A DNA stretch of 64,000 nt from Streptomyces cyaneochromogenes (lineage in GTDB: Bacteria > Actinomycetota > Actinomycetes > Streptomycetales > Streptomycetaceae): contig NZ_CP034539.1 in the NCBI RefSeq assembly GCF_003963535.1, forward strand, positions 1,550,001 through 1,614,000, written 5' to 3'. The notes under the pieces were generated by a model. The model saw nothing but the letters and a program-made list of their open reading frames with translations, was not told the DNA's origin and searched no databases. Position numbers and translations under genes: made by a program. Positions 29,241-38,147 of this stretch are shown one piece after another (the stretch's first letter is position 1; every line of letters starts with the position of its first letter).

Positions 29241-30146
29241 ATGTCGCGACCGGATGGCCCGCGCCCGTTCCGCTTCGGCGTCAACCTGATGACCCCCGCC
29301 CCGGCCGACCAGTGGCGGGCCAAGTGCCGCCGCGCCGAGGAGCTCGGCTACGACGTGATCCTGGTCCCCGACCATCTGGGCATGCCCGCGCCGTTCCCGG
29401 CCCTGGTCGCGGCGGCCGAGGCGACCGAGCGGCCACGGCTGGGCACGTTCGTGCTCAACGCGGGGTTCTGGAACCCCGCTCTGCTCGCCCGGGAGGTGGC
29501 GACGACCGACGCGCTGACGGGCGGGCGGCTCGAACTCGGGCTCGGCGCGGGCTACGTACAGGCGGAGCACGACACCGCGGGGCTGCCCTTCGGCTCTCCC
29601 CGCGAGCGCGTGGACCATCTGCGGCGCACGGTCGAGGAGCTGGAGCGGCTGCACGGATCGGACGAGCACCAGCCGCGGCCGGCACAGCAGCCACGCGTAC
29701 CGCTGCTGATCGGCGGAAACGGCGACCGCGTCCTGCGGCTGACCGCCGAGCACGCCGACATCGCGGCGTTCGGGGGCGCGTACGCGGACCCGGAGAGCTC
29801 GACGGGGCGGCTGGTCCCCGTCACGGCCGAGCAGCTCGACGAGCGAGTGGCCCGGTACCGGAAGTTCGCCGCGGGCCGGGAGCACCCGGCGGAGCTGAAC
29901 CTCCTCCTGCAGATGGTGGTGGTCACCCAGGACCGCGCGGGCGTGGTCCAGCCCCTCCTCGACCGGGTGCCGGAACTGACCCTGGAGCAGGTCCTGGCCC
30001 TGCCCATCCTCCTGGTCGGCGCCCTGGAGCAGATCGTCGAGCAGGTGCTGGCCCAGCGGGAGCGGTACGGCTTCTCCTATCTGACCGTTCTGGAGCCGTA
30101 CATGGAGGCGTTCGCGCCGGTGATCGAGCGGCTGCGGGGCAACTAG
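29241..30146 (+). CDS. LLM-class (probable F420-dependent) oxidoreductase
   Basis: 301 residues, TIM barrel. FRFGVNLMTPAPADQW start, RAEELGYDVILVPDH, LGTFVLNAGFWNPALLAREVATTDALTGGRLELGLGAGY split over strands 3-4, and PLLIGGNGDRVLRLTAEHADIAAF. These match the Streptomyces F420-dependent group; the substrate is unknown. GGTGAGGAGAG precedes the ATG. Confidence 0.9.
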   Translation: MSRPDGPRPFRFGVNLMTPAPADQWRAKCRRAEELGYDVILVPDHLGMPAPFPALVAAAEATERPRLGTFVLNAGFWNPALLAREVATTDALTGGRLELGLGAGYVQAEHDTAGLPFGSPRERVDHLRRTVEELERLHGSDEHQPRPAQQPRVPLLIGGNGDRVLRLTAEHADIAAFGGAYADPESSTGRLVPVTAEQLDERVARYRKFAAGREHPAELNLLLQMVVVTQDRAGVVQPLLDRVPELTLEQVLALPILLVGALEQIVEQVLAQRERYGFSYLTVLEPYMEAFAPVIERLRGN

Positions 30147-30202
30147 CCGTCCGGATACTGGAATTCCGCTTCCCCGACGGGCTCCCGTGATGGGATCGGA
30201 CC

Positions 30203-30628
30203 ATGACCGATCTGCGCATACGGGCCGCGACGGCCGACGATCTCGACACCGTGCTGGCCTTCTGGAAGACGGCCGCCGAGGGCACCAGCATCAGCGACGA
30301 CCGGGACGGCGTGGAGCGCCTGGTCGCCCGTGACCCCGAGGCGCTCGTCCTGGCCGAGCTGGACGGCGAGCTGGTCGGCACGGTGATCGCGGGCTTCGAC
30401 GGCTGGCGCTGCCATCTGTACCGGCTGGCGGTGCACCCGGAGCGCCGCCGCCGGGGCATCGGCTCGGCGCTGCTGGCCGCCGCGGAGGAGAGGTTCGTAC
30501 GGCTCGGCGGGCGCCGGGGCGACGCGATGGTGCTGCAGCGAAACGAGACCGCGCAGCATGCCTGGGGCGCGGCCGGGTACGCGCCCGAGGAACAGTGGCG
30601 ACGGTGGGTGAAGCACCTCACCGACTGA
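30203..30628 (+). CDS. GNAT-family N-acetyltransferase
   Basis: 141 residues. Acetyl-CoA pyrophosphate loop in RLAVHPERRRRGIGSALLAAAEE (R/Q-x-x-G-x-G/A pattern) and a conserved ERNETAQHAW-like end (LQRNETAQHAWGAAGY). Substrate not predictable. Own start 56 bp after the LLM gene. Confidence 0.9.
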   Translation: MTDLRIRAATADDLDTVLAFWKTAAEGTSISDDRDGVERLVARDPEALVLAELDGELVGTVIAGFDGWRCHLYRLAVHPERRRRGIGSALLAAAEERFVRLGGRRGDAMVLQRNETAQHAWGAAGYAPEEQWRRWVKHLTD

Positions 30629-30669
30629 TCGCTGTCCGATCGGTCACTGATCACTGTCTGACCGCTTCA

Positions 30670-30697
30670 CTGACACACTTTGCCCGTCCTTTACTAT
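30670..30697 (+). promoter_or_regulatory. Promoter of the CNNM operon
   Basis: CTGACA (30670-30675), 16-bp spacer, TACTAT (30692-30697). Close to the housekeeping sigma consensus. Predicted transcript start near 30703, giving a leader of about 115 nt. Confidence 0.65.
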
Positions 30698-30721
30698 TGG
30701 GGGACCACTTCGGTCCTCCAA
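30697..30721 (+). promoter_or_regulatory. Stem-loop at the 5' end of the CNNM leader
   Basis: TTGGGGGACC-N5-GGTCCTCCAA, 10-bp stem with one mismatch, loop ACTTC. It begins right at the predicted transcript start. Confidence 0.6.
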
Positions 30722-30813
30722 TGAAAGGTGTGAGCGTCCGCCCATGGGCGAGCCTCCCAGTAGACGACATCGCGCGATCCTCCCCACCCTGTCCGACGAT
30801 GGGACGGAGGTGA
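30721..30813 (+). CDS. Possible 30-residue leader peptide upstream of CNNM genes
   Basis: ATG 30721 to TGA 30811-30813 encodes MKGVSVRPWASLPVDDIARS plus SSPPCPTMGRR-like end with a Pro cluster. The stop lies inside GGAGGTGA, the ribosome site of the downstream gene, 4 bp from its ATG. No strong ribosome site of its own. Pro-rich leader peptides control Mg transport genes in enterobacteria; a similar role here is inference. Confidence 0.4.
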   Translation: MKGVSVRPWASLPVDDIARSSPPCPTMGRR

Positions 30814-30817
30814 CCCG

Positions 30818-32161
30818 ATGACCGAAGTGCTCCTCCTTCTGGTGGCGATCCTGCTGTCGCTCGCCTGTGGTGCCTTCGTCGCGGCCGAGTTCTCACTGAC
30901 CACGGTCGAGCGCAGCGAGCTGGAGCGGGCCGTGGAGCGCGGGGAGCGGGGCGCCGCCGGCGCCCTGAAGGCCGTACGGAATCTGACGTTCCAGCTCTCC
31001 GGCGCACAGCTCGGGATCACCGTCACCAACCTGGTCGTCGGCATGCTCGCCGAGCCGTCGATCGCCACGCTGATCGCGGGCCCGCTGGAGTCGCTCGGCA
31101 TCTCCCGCTCGACCGCGAGCTCGATCGCGCTGGTGATCGGCACCGCCCTGTCGACCGTCGTCCTGATGGTCGTCGGCGAGCTGGTGCCGAAGAACTGGGC
31201 GATCTCCTCGCCCCTGGCCGTGGCCAAGCGGGTCGGGAACGCCCAGCGCTGGTTCAGTGCGATCTTCCGCCCCTTCATCACCCACCTGAACAACACGGCG
31301 AACCGCATAGTGCGCCGCTTCGGCGTGGAACCCACCGAGGAGCTGGCCGCCGCGCGCGGCCCCCAGGAGCTCGCCGCCCTCGCCCGGCACTCCGCCCGCG
31401 AGGGCGCCCTGGAGGCGGACACCGCCGAGCTCTTCGTACGGACCCTGAACCTGGCCGATCTGACCGCGGAGAACGTCATGACCCCGCGCGTCCAGGTCGT
31501 CGCCCTCGACGCCCAGGCGACCTGCGCGGACGTGGCGAACGCGACGCGGGCGACCGGGCTGTCCCGGTTCCCCGTCTACCGCGGCAGCCTCGACTCGGTC
31601 GTGGGCACCGCGCACATCAAGGACATCCTGGCGGTGCCCGCCGAGCGCCGGCCCCGTGTCTCCGTCGCCGAGCTGATGCGCGAGCCGCTGCTCGTCCCCG
31701 AGACGCTCACCGTCGACCGGCTCCTGGACCGGCTGTCCGGCAAGCGCACCATGGCCGTGGTCATCGACGAGTACGGCGGCACGGCGGGCGTGGCCACGCT
31801 GGAGGACATCGTCGAAGAGGTCGTCGGCGAGGTGCGGGACGAGCACGACCCGCACGAGACGCCCGACCTCGCCTCCGCGGGCAGCGACGAAGACGGCAGG
31901 GCCCTGTTCTCGGCCGACGGTTCGGCGCGGGTGGACCACCTCGCGCGCGTGGGGCTGCGGCCGCCCGAGGGTCCGTACGAGACGCTGGCAGGCCTGGTAG
32001 CGACCGAACTCGGCCGTATACCGGCCGTCGGTGACCGGGTCGAGGTCGCCGGCTGGCGGCTGGACGTGGTGGACGCCACGGGCCGCAGGGCCGCGCGGGT
32101 GCTGCTGCACGCGCCGCTGGACGACGTGGCCGAGGAGAACGAGAAGGAGGGTGGGCGATGA
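30818..32161 (+). CDS. CNNM/CBS-domain transporter (HlyC/CorC family) with CorC domain
   Basis: 447 residues. CNNM membrane domain about 1-195 (four helices; AEFSLTTVERSELE and GELVPKNWAIS), paired CBS domains about 215-340 (ENVMTPRVQVVALDAQ; VVIDEYGGTAGVATLEDIVEEVVGE in two parts), then the CorC_HlyC domain to about 440. Likely divalent-cation (Mg/Co) efflux or homeostasis at the membrane. GGAGGTGA is 4 bp before the ATG. Overlaps the next gene by 4 bp. Confidence 0.93.
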   Translation: MTEVLLLLVAILLSLACGAFVAAEFSLTTVERSELERAVERGERGAAGALKAVRNLTFQLSGAQLGITVTNLVVGMLAEPSIATLIAGPLESLGISRSTASSIALVIGTALSTVVLMVVGELVPKNWAISSPLAVAKRVGNAQRWFSAIFRPFITHLNNTANRIVRRFGVEPTEELAAARGPQELAALARHSAREGALEADTAELFVRTLNLADLTAENVMTPRVQVVALDAQATCADVANATRATGLSRFPVYRGSLDSVVGTAHIKDILAVPAERRPRVSVAELMREPLLVPETLTVDRLLDRLSGKRTMAVVIDEYGGTAGVATLEDIVEEVVGEVRDEHDPHETPDLASAGSDEDGRALFSADGSARVDHLARVGLRPPEGPYETLAGLVATELGRIPAVGDRVEVAGWRLDVVDATGRRAARVLLHAPLDDVAEENEKEGGR

Positions 32162-33171
32162 CCGCCGTACAGCTGCTCATCGGTTTCGCGACGCTGGTCG
32201 TCAACGCCTTCTTCGTGGGCGCCGAGTTCGCGCTGATCTCGGTGCGCCGCTCACAGATCGAGCCCTACGCCGAACAGGGCGACCGGCGCGCCAAGAGCGT
32301 GCTGTGGGGTCTGCAGCACGTGTCCGCGCTGATGGCGGCCGCACAGCTCGGCATCACGCTGTGCACCCTGGTGCTGGGTGTGGTCGCGGAACCCGCCATC
32401 GAGCATCTGCTGGAGCCGGTGTTCCACGCGGTGGGTGTGCCGCAGAGCGCCGGGCACGTGGTGTCCTTCGCGATCGCGCTGGCGCTGGCCACGTATCTGC
32501 ACATGCTGCTCGGCGAGATGGTGCCGAAGAACATCGCGCTGGCCGAGCCGGTGCGCAGCGCCCTGCTGCTCGGTCCGCCGCTGGTCGCGCTGTCCCGGGC
32601 GCTGCGGCCGGTGATCTTCACGATCAACGCCTTCGCCAACGCGCTGCTGAAGCTGATGCGCGTCGAGACCAAGGACGAGGTGACGGCGACCTTCTCGGAC
32701 GCCGAGCTGGCCCGGCTGGTGCGTGACTCGGGCGAGGCCGGCCTCATCGACGAACGCGCTCGGGAGCGGCTGCACGACGCCCTGGAGCTGGGTCGTCGGC
32801 CGGTGCGTGACGTGGTGCTTCCGCTCGAAAGCGTCGTCTACGCGCGCGTGGGCGTCACTCCGGAGGAGCTGGAGGGGCTGTCGGCCGAGTCGGGCTTCTC
32901 CCGCTTCCCGGTCGTCGACGAGGGTCGCCGCATCGTGGGCTATCTGCATGTGAAGGACGCGCTGGACGCCTCGCCGCGGGACGTGCCGTTCCAGGTGCGG
33001 GACATGCGGCCCATCGCGCGCGTACGGGAGAGCACGCCGCTGGACGACGTGCTCACGGCGATGCGGGGCAGCCGTACGCACCTTGCGGCCGTGCTGGGTC
33101 GCGACGGCCGGCTTGCGGGCCTGGTGACCATGGAGGACGTGCTGCGGGAGCTGTTCGGGCAGCGCGCCTGA
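32158..33171 (+). CDS. Second CNNM/CBS-domain transporter, without CorC domain
   Basis: 337 residues. CNNM helices about 1-190 (AEFALISVRRSQIE, GEMVPKNIALAEP), CBS pair about 200-335, ending right after VTMEDVLRELFGQ. The C-terminal CorC_HlyC domain of the upstream protein is absent. ATGA overlap means the two are translated together and probably form a heteromer. Confidence 0.93.
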   Translation: MTAVQLLIGFATLVVNAFFVGAEFALISVRRSQIEPYAEQGDRRAKSVLWGLQHVSALMAAAQLGITLCTLVLGVVAEPAIEHLLEPVFHAVGVPQSAGHVVSFAIALALATYLHMLLGEMVPKNIALAEPVRSALLLGPPLVALSRALRPVIFTINAFANALLKLMRVETKDEVTATFSDAELARLVRDSGEAGLIDERARERLHDALELGRRPVRDVVLPLESVVYARVGVTPEELEGLSAESGFSRFPVVDEGRRIVGYLHVKDALDASPRDVPFQVRDMRPIARVRESTPLDDVLTAMRGSRTHLAAVLGRDGRLAGLVTMEDVLRELFGQRA

Positions 33172-33243
33172 CGGCCGGTGCCGCCGGGTGACCCGGGCCG
33201 ACCGACCGATGGGTATGGAGCCCGGGATACCATCTCTGTCGCC

Positions 33244-34026
33244 ATGCAGACGAACCCCACTCACACCAGCCTGGTCGCGGTCGGCGACTCCTTCACCGAG
33301 GGCATGTCGGACCTGCTCCCGGACGGCTCCTACCGGGGCTGGGCCGACCTCCTCGCCACACGGATGGCCGCCCGCACCCCCGGTTTCCGGTACGCCAACC
33401 TCGCGGTGCGCGGGAAGCTGATCAAGCAGATCGTCGAGGAGCAGGTCGGCGTGGCGGCAGCCATGCGGCCGGATGTGATCACGCTGGTGGGCGGGCTCAA
33501 CGACACGCTGCGGCCCAAGTGCGACATGGGGCGCGTGCGCGGACTCCTGGAGGAGGCCGTGGAGACGCTCGCCCCGTCCTGCGAGCAGTTGGTCCTGATG
33601 CGCAGCCCCGGCCGCCAGGGCCCGGTCCTGGAGCGGTTCCGGCCGCGCATGGAGGAGCTGTTCGCCTGCGTCGACGAGCTGGCCGAGCGGCACGGCGCGG
33701 TCGTCGTCGACCTGTACGGCGCCCCGTCGCTCTCCGACCCCCGCCTGTGGGACGTGGACCGGCTGCATCTGACGGCCGAGGGGCATCGCCGGGTCGCGGA
33801 GGCGGTGTGGCAGACGCTCGGCTACGACCCCGAGGACGCCGAGTGGCATACGCCGATGGCGGCCACGATGCCGCCGGGCTGGGTCGCGCGGCGCACCGCG
33901 GACGTGCGGTTCGCCCGGCAGCATCTGCTGCCGTGGATCGGGCGCCGGCTGACGGGGCGGTCGTCCGGGGACGGACTGCCTCCGAAGCGGCCCGAACTGC
34001 TGCCGTACGAAGGCCCGGCGGCGTAG
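33244..34026 (+). CDS. SGNH/GDSL-family hydrolase
   Basis: 260 residues. Block I VAVGDSFTEGMSD (nucleophile Ser), block II Gly in NLAVRGK, block III GGLNDTLRP (Asn), block V DRLHLTAEGHRR (Asp and His). No signal peptide, so probably cytoplasmic. ATACCAT ends 12 bp before the ATG and no ribosome site is seen, so the message may be near-leaderless. Substrate unknown. Confidence 0.9.
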   Translation: MQTNPTHTSLVAVGDSFTEGMSDLLPDGSYRGWADLLATRMAARTPGFRYANLAVRGKLIKQIVEEQVGVAAAMRPDVITLVGGLNDTLRPKCDMGRVRGLLEEAVETLAPSCEQLVLMRSPGRQGPVLERFRPRMEELFACVDELAERHGAVVVDLYGAPSLSDPRLWDVDRLHLTAEGHRRVAEAVWQTLGYDPEDAEWHTPMAATMPPGWVARRTADVRFARQHLLPWIGRRLTGRSSGDGLPPKRPELLPYEGPAA

Positions 34027-34038
34027 GCCCACATGGCT

Positions 34039-34084
34039 CCGGCCTCCGCCTCGGCCCCCGGGGGGAGGCAGAGGCGGAGGCCGG
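34039..34084. terminator. Bidirectional terminator
   Basis: Perfect 14-bp stem CCGGCCTCCGCCTC with its complement, and inner CCCCCGGGGG, between two converging genes. Confidence 0.85.
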
Positions 34085-34125
34085 TCGAGTCGAGGCGCCG
34101 GGCCTCTCCGGTGGTACCCGGTCCG

Positions 34126-34971
34126 CTATCGCCGGGCCGTGGCGCGGCTGCGCCGGTACAGGACGGTTCCGGCGATCAGCAGCGCCCCGCTGGCGGCCAC
34201 GCCTGCGATGACGCTCTCAGCGCCGGTCTCGGGCAGCTTGGGGTGGTCCGGCTTCCCGGGCTTGGACGGCGGCGGCTCGTGCGGAGGCGTCGGTTCGGGC
34301 CTGGGCTTTTCCTCTTCGCCGTAGCCGTACCCGTACCCGTCGTCGCCCGGCTCCTCCGAGCCGTAGCCGTAGCCCTCGTCGCCCGGCTTGTCCGAGCCGT
34401 AGCCGTAACCGTCGTCCTCCCGCTTGTCGGAGCCGTAGCCGTAGCCGTCGTCGCTCGACTTGTCGGAGCCGTAGCCGTCGTCGCTCGACTTGTCCGAGCC
34501 GTAGCCGTCGTCCTTCGGCTTGTCCGAGCCGTAGCCATGGTCCTTCGGCTTCTCGGAGCCGTAGCCGTCGTCCTTCGGCTTGTCCGAGCCATAACCATGG
34601 TCCTTCGGCTTCTCGGAGCCATAGCCATAGCCGTGGTCACTCTGCTTCTCGACGCCGTAGCCGGAGCTGCCATATCCGGGGGTGTCGTTTTCGGAAGCGA
34701 TTTCCGGCTGATACATCCCGCCGAACTTGTCATTCAGCTCGAGGAACCTGTCGCGCATCTCGCCGAACTTTTCATGCATCTCGCCGACTTTGTCATCCAG
34801 GTCGTCCAGCCCGTCCGAGTCCCATGGATCCGTACGGGCCGACAGCGCAGCGCCGGAGTTCACCACAGTCCCCTGTGCGCGTGGAGCCGCATACGCGCAC
34901 GTGCCGTACAGGGACAGGGCGCTGGTCGCGGCGGCGGCCACGATCAATCCCTTGGTCAAGGCCTGTCGCAT
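34126..34971 (-). CDS. LPETG-anchored surface protein with Tyr-Gly repeats
   Basis: 281 residues. Signal peptide about 1-28 (AYA), a charged helix with Phe/Met heptads (about 60-86), then some 11 repeats of DKPKDDGYGS or the GYGYGS form (about 100-215), a Pro/Lys spacer, LPETG, a hydrophobic helix and RRSRATARR. This is a sortase substrate displayed on the wall. No sortase gene is nearby. Function unknown; tyrosine-glycine repeats may stack, crosslink or assemble. Confidence 0.9.
   Translation of the reverse strand: MRQALTKGLIVAAAATSALSLYGTCAYAAPRAQGTVVNSGAALSARTDPWDSDGLDDLDDKVGEMHEKFGEMRDRFLELNDKFGGMYQPEIASENDTPGYGSSGYGVEKQSDHGYGYGSEKPKDHGYGSDKPKDDGYGSEKPKDHGYGSDKPKDDGYGSDKSSDDGYGSDKSSDDGYGYGSDKREDDGYGYGSDKPGDEGYGYGSEEPGDDGYGYGYGEEEKPRPEPTPPHEPPPSKPGKPDHPKLPETGAESVIAGVAASGALLIAGTVLYRRSRATARR
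34317..34640. repeat. 30/36-bp coding repeats
   Basis: Units such as GTCGTCCTTCGGCTTGTCCG followed by AGCCGTAGCC recur every 30 bp, changing to 36 bp where an extra Tyr-Gly pair is inserted. Some copies are nearly identical, which suggests recent slippage or recombination. Confidence 0.9.
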
Positions 34972-35350
34972 TCTCGTTGTCTTTCTCTCAGGCGGAATGG
35001 GGAAGCCGACTTCGGTCGTTTCACGCGTTCTTGTGGATTGGCGGAATTCGCAGGGCCATCGAGGGAGCCGTGCTGCCACACGTTCGAACTCGCCACGACC
35101 TGCAGACTATGAACGAGATGTGGAGGCTCCCGGAAACCACGACGCGTCGACGCCGAGGGAATTCACTCGATCGCCCGTATGCGAGGCCCGTTGTCGCCCG
35201 CGCGCGCAGGCTCGTACCGCCCGCGTGCGGGGTTCGTGTCCGTCTCACCGAGGAGCACGGAAGGACAGCGTCCACAGCACCCCTGACCTGGGGGCTCTGG
35301 GCTGTTCGGGCGATCCGGGCCGCGCGGGACGCCGGGTAGACTCCGTACAC
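34972..35350. other. Divergent intergenic region, surface protein / purB
   Basis: 379 bp with no convincing gene. TAGACT (35337-35342) lies 8 bp before the purB GTG, which suggests a leaderless purB message. The left part must hold the promoter of the surface-protein gene, but I cannot point to one. Confidence 0.5.
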
Positions 35351-36793
35351 GTGACTTCTGCGCCCGCCAAGCCCCGCATCCCCAACGTCCTCGCCGGACG
35401 CTACGCCTCCGCCGAGCTCGCCACGCTCTGGTCCCCCGAGCAGAAGGTGAAGCTGGAGCGGCAGCTCTGGCTCGCCGTTCTGCGGGCCCAGAAGGACCTC
35501 GGCATCGAGGTGCCGGACGAGGCGATCGCCGACTACGAGCGCGTCCTCGACACCGTCGACCTGGCCTCGATCGCCGAGCGCGAGAAGGTCACCCGGCACG
35601 ACGTGAAGGCGCGGATCGAGGAGTTCAACGACCTCGCCGGGCACGAGCACGTGCACAAGGGCATGACCTCGCGCGACCTCACGGAGAACGTCGAGCAGCT
35701 GCAGATCCGGCTCTCCCTGGAGCTGGTGCGCGACCGCACGGTGGCCGTGCTTGCCCGTCTGGGCAAGCTGTCCGGCGAGTACGGCGAGCTGGTCATGGCC
35801 GGCCGCTCCCACAACGTGGCCGCGCAGGCCACCACGCTGGGCAAGCGCTTCGCGACCGCCGCCGACGAGCTGCTGGTGGCCTACGGCCGCATCGAGGAGC
35901 TGCTCGGCCGCTACCCGCTGCGCGGCATCAAGGGCCCGGTGGGCACGGCGCAGGACATGCTGGACCTGCTCGGCGGGGACGCGTCGAAGCTGGCGGACCT
36001 GGAGGATCGGATCGCCGGTCACCTGGGCTTCTCGCAGGCCTTCACCTCCGTCGGCCAGGTCTACCCGCGCTCCCTCGACTACGAGGTCGTGACCGCGCTC
36101 GTACAGCTGGCGGCGGCGCCGTCCTCCCTGGCGAAGACGATCCGGCTCATGGCCGGGCACGAGCTGGTGACCGAGGGCTTCAAGCCGGGCCAGGTCGGCT
36201 CCTCCGCGATGCCGCACAAGATGAACACCCGGTCGTGCGAGCGCGTCAACGGCCTCATGGTCATCCTGCGCGGCTACGCGTCCATGACGGGCGAGCTGGC
36301 GGGCGACCAGTGGAACGAGGGCGACGTGTCCTGCTCGGTGGTGCGCCGCGTCGCGCTGCCGGACGCGTTCTTCGCGCTGGACGGACTGCTGGAGACGTTC
36401 CTGACGGTCCTCGACGAGTTCGGCGCCTTCCCGGCGGTGGTGACGCGCGAGCTGGACCGTTACCTGCCGTTCCTCGCCACCACCAAGGTGCTGATGGGCG
36501 CGGTGCGCGCGGGCGTCGGCCGTGAGGTGGCGCACGAGGCGATCAAGGAGAACGCCGTCGCCTCCGCCCTGGCGATGCGTGAGCAGGGCGCCGAGCGCAA
36601 CGAGCTGCTCGACAAGCTGGCCGCCGACGAGCGCATCCCGCTCGACCGCGCCGGGCTGGACGCGCTGATGGCCGACAAGCTGTCCTTCACGGGGGCCGCG
36701 GCCGACCAGGTCGGCATCGTCGTCGGCCGGATCGAGGAGATCGTGAAGCAGCGCCCGGAGGCCGCCGGTTACACGCCCGGGGCCATCCTCTAG
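35351..36793 (+). CDS. purB: Adenylosuccinate lyase
   Basis: 480 residues. Purine enzyme of the fumarase superfamily. Signature GSSAMPHKMNTRSCERVNGL, GMTSRDLTENVEQLQI and AGRSHNVAAQATTLGKRF (catalytic His regions). Length and order are standard. The GTG at 35351 fits the family N-terminus and a leaderless start. Confidence 0.97.
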   Translation: MTSAPAKPRIPNVLAGRYASAELATLWSPEQKVKLERQLWLAVLRAQKDLGIEVPDEAIADYERVLDTVDLASIAEREKVTRHDVKARIEEFNDLAGHEHVHKGMTSRDLTENVEQLQIRLSLELVRDRTVAVLARLGKLSGEYGELVMAGRSHNVAAQATTLGKRFATAADELLVAYGRIEELLGRYPLRGIKGPVGTAQDMLDLLGGDASKLADLEDRIAGHLGFSQAFTSVGQVYPRSLDYEVVTALVQLAAAPSSLAKTIRLMAGHELVTEGFKPGQVGSSAMPHKMNTRSCERVNGLMVILRGYASMTGELAGDQWNEGDVSCSVVRRVALPDAFFALDGLLETFLTVLDEFGAFPAVVTRELDRYLPFLATTKVLMGAVRAGVGREVAHEAIKENAVASALAMREQGAERNELLDKLAADERIPLDRAGLDALMADKLSFTGAAADQVGIVVGRIEEIVKQRPEAAGYTPGAIL

Positions 36794-36806
36794 CGCTTCG
36801 CACAGC

Positions 36807-37370
36807 ATGGCGCGCTTCACCGCCGCGCAGTTGGAGGCCGCCCGCGACCGTCTCGTACCGGACGTCATCGCGGACGGCCTCCACGTGCTGTTCTGCGGCA
36901 TCAACCCCGGTCTGATGACGGCCGCGACCGGCCACCACTTCGCCCGCCCCGGCAACCGTTTCTGGCCGGTCCTGCACCTGTCCGGGTTCACGCCGAGGCT
37001 CATGAAGCCTTCGGAGCAGGGCGAGTTGCCGTCCTACGGGCTCGGCATCACGAACGTCGTCGCGCGGGCTACCGCACGGGCCGACGAACTGAGCGCCGAG
37101 GAGTATCGCGAGGGCGGGCGACTGCTGACGGCCAAGGTGGCACGGCTGCGGCCGCGTTGGCTGGCGGTCGTGGGGGTCACCGCGTATCGGGCGGCGTTCG
37201 ACGACCGCAAGGCCCAGGTGGGTCCGCAGGAGCGGGTGATCGGGGGCACGCGCGTGTGGGTGCTGCCGAATCCGAGCGGGCTCAACGCGCACTGGACGGC
37301 GGCGACGATGGCGGAGGAGTTCGCCCGGTTGCGGGTGACGGCCGAGACGCAGGAGAGGGCGGAGGGCTGA
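36807..37370 (+). CDS. mug: G/U mismatch-specific uracil-DNA glycosylase
   Basis: 187 residues. Motif 1 LFCGINPGLMTAATGHHFARPG with the catalytic Asn in GINPG, and motif 2 LPNPSGLNAHW. Removes uracil or etheno bases from mismatches, a useful function in high-GC DNA where C deaminates. Starts 13 bp after purB. Confidence 0.94.
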   Translation: MARFTAAQLEAARDRLVPDVIADGLHVLFCGINPGLMTAATGHHFARPGNRFWPVLHLSGFTPRLMKPSEQGELPSYGLGITNVVARATARADELSAEEYREGGRLLTAKVARLRPRWLAVVGVTAYRAAFDDRKAQVGPQERVIGGTRVWVLPNPSGLNAHWTAATMAEEFARLRVTAETQERAEG

Positions 37371-37419
37371 CGTCCGTCGGCTCGGCGGCGATCGGCTCGC
37401 CGGGGGCCGACTCGCGGGA

Positions 37420-38145
37420 TCAGGCGTCCCGTCGCCGTACGCTCCAACCGCCCGCCAGCAGCGCGGCAGCCGTCCACAGGGCCGTCACCGTCAGTCCCGA
37501 CCATGGCCCGAGAGTGCCGTCGTACGTCTGGTGAAGGGCGATCTGGCCTGCCTTGTCGGGCAGGAAGTCCGCGACGGTGCCCGCGGCGTCGCCGATGACG
37601 AACGACACCACCAGGATGAACGGGATCAGGACGGACAGCGTGGCCACTCCGCTGCGCAGCAGGGCGGTGAGACCCGCCGCGAACAGGGTGATCAGCATGA
37701 GGTAGATCCCGCAGCCCAGGACCCCGCGCAGCTGCTCGCCCACGGTGAGCCCGTCCACCGCGGAGCCGGGTCCCGCGCGGCCCGCGGCGAGTGCGGCGAC
37801 GGCGGTGACCAGTCCGACCAGCAGGGCCGGTACGGCGATGGCCGTCATCTTGGCGGCGAACCAGCGTCCGCGCCGGGGGGTCGCGGCGAGCGTCAGCCGG
37901 AACGCACCCCCGTGGTACTCCGACGACACGGCCGTCGCACCGAAGGAGATGGCCGCGATCTGGCCGGGCAGGATCCCGGACAGGGCCGTGAAGAGCGGGT
38001 CGAACTCCGGGTCGGAGCCCCCGTCGGCGCCTGCCAGCGCCGAGAACGCCGTGGTCACGGCGAACAGCGCCAGCAGCGCTCCCGGAAGCGAACGAAGGGT
38101 GCGGATCTTGAGCCACTCCGCGTGGAGCACGGGTGCGAAGGTCAT
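37420..38145 (-). CDS. ABC-2 type transporter permease
   Basis: 241 residues, six membrane helices (first about 20-38, last about 215-232). N-terminus VLHAEWLKIRTLRS is typical of ABC-2 permeases of drug or bacteriocin exporters. Partner ATPase gene ends 2 bp upstream of its start. Confidence 0.9.
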   Translation of the reverse strand: MTFAPVLHAEWLKIRTLRSLPGALLALFAVTTAFSALAGADGGSDPEFDPLFTALSGILPGQIAAISFGATAVSSEYHGGAFRLTLAATPRRGRWFAAKMTAIAVPALLVGLVTAVAALAAGRAGPGSAVDGLTVGEQLRGVLGCGIYLMLITLFAAGLTALLRSGVATLSVLIPFILVVSFVIGDAAGTVADFLPDKAGQIALHQTYDGTLGPWSGLTVTALWTAAALLAGGWSVRRRDA

Positions 38146-38147
38146 GG

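Noticed and set aside
30703..30817. M-box (ykoK) or yybP-ykoY riboswitch in the CNNM leader
   Set aside because: The conserved core stretches of those classes are not present; kept only as an unclassified structured leader.
34317..34640. CRISPR array
   Set aside because: Repeats are contiguous and coding, with no unique spacers.
34033..35112. Plus-strand frame with valine-leucine-rich repeats
   Set aside because: Complement of the Tyr-Gly repeat gene; no signal or family, whereas the minus frame has signal peptide, LPETG and tail.
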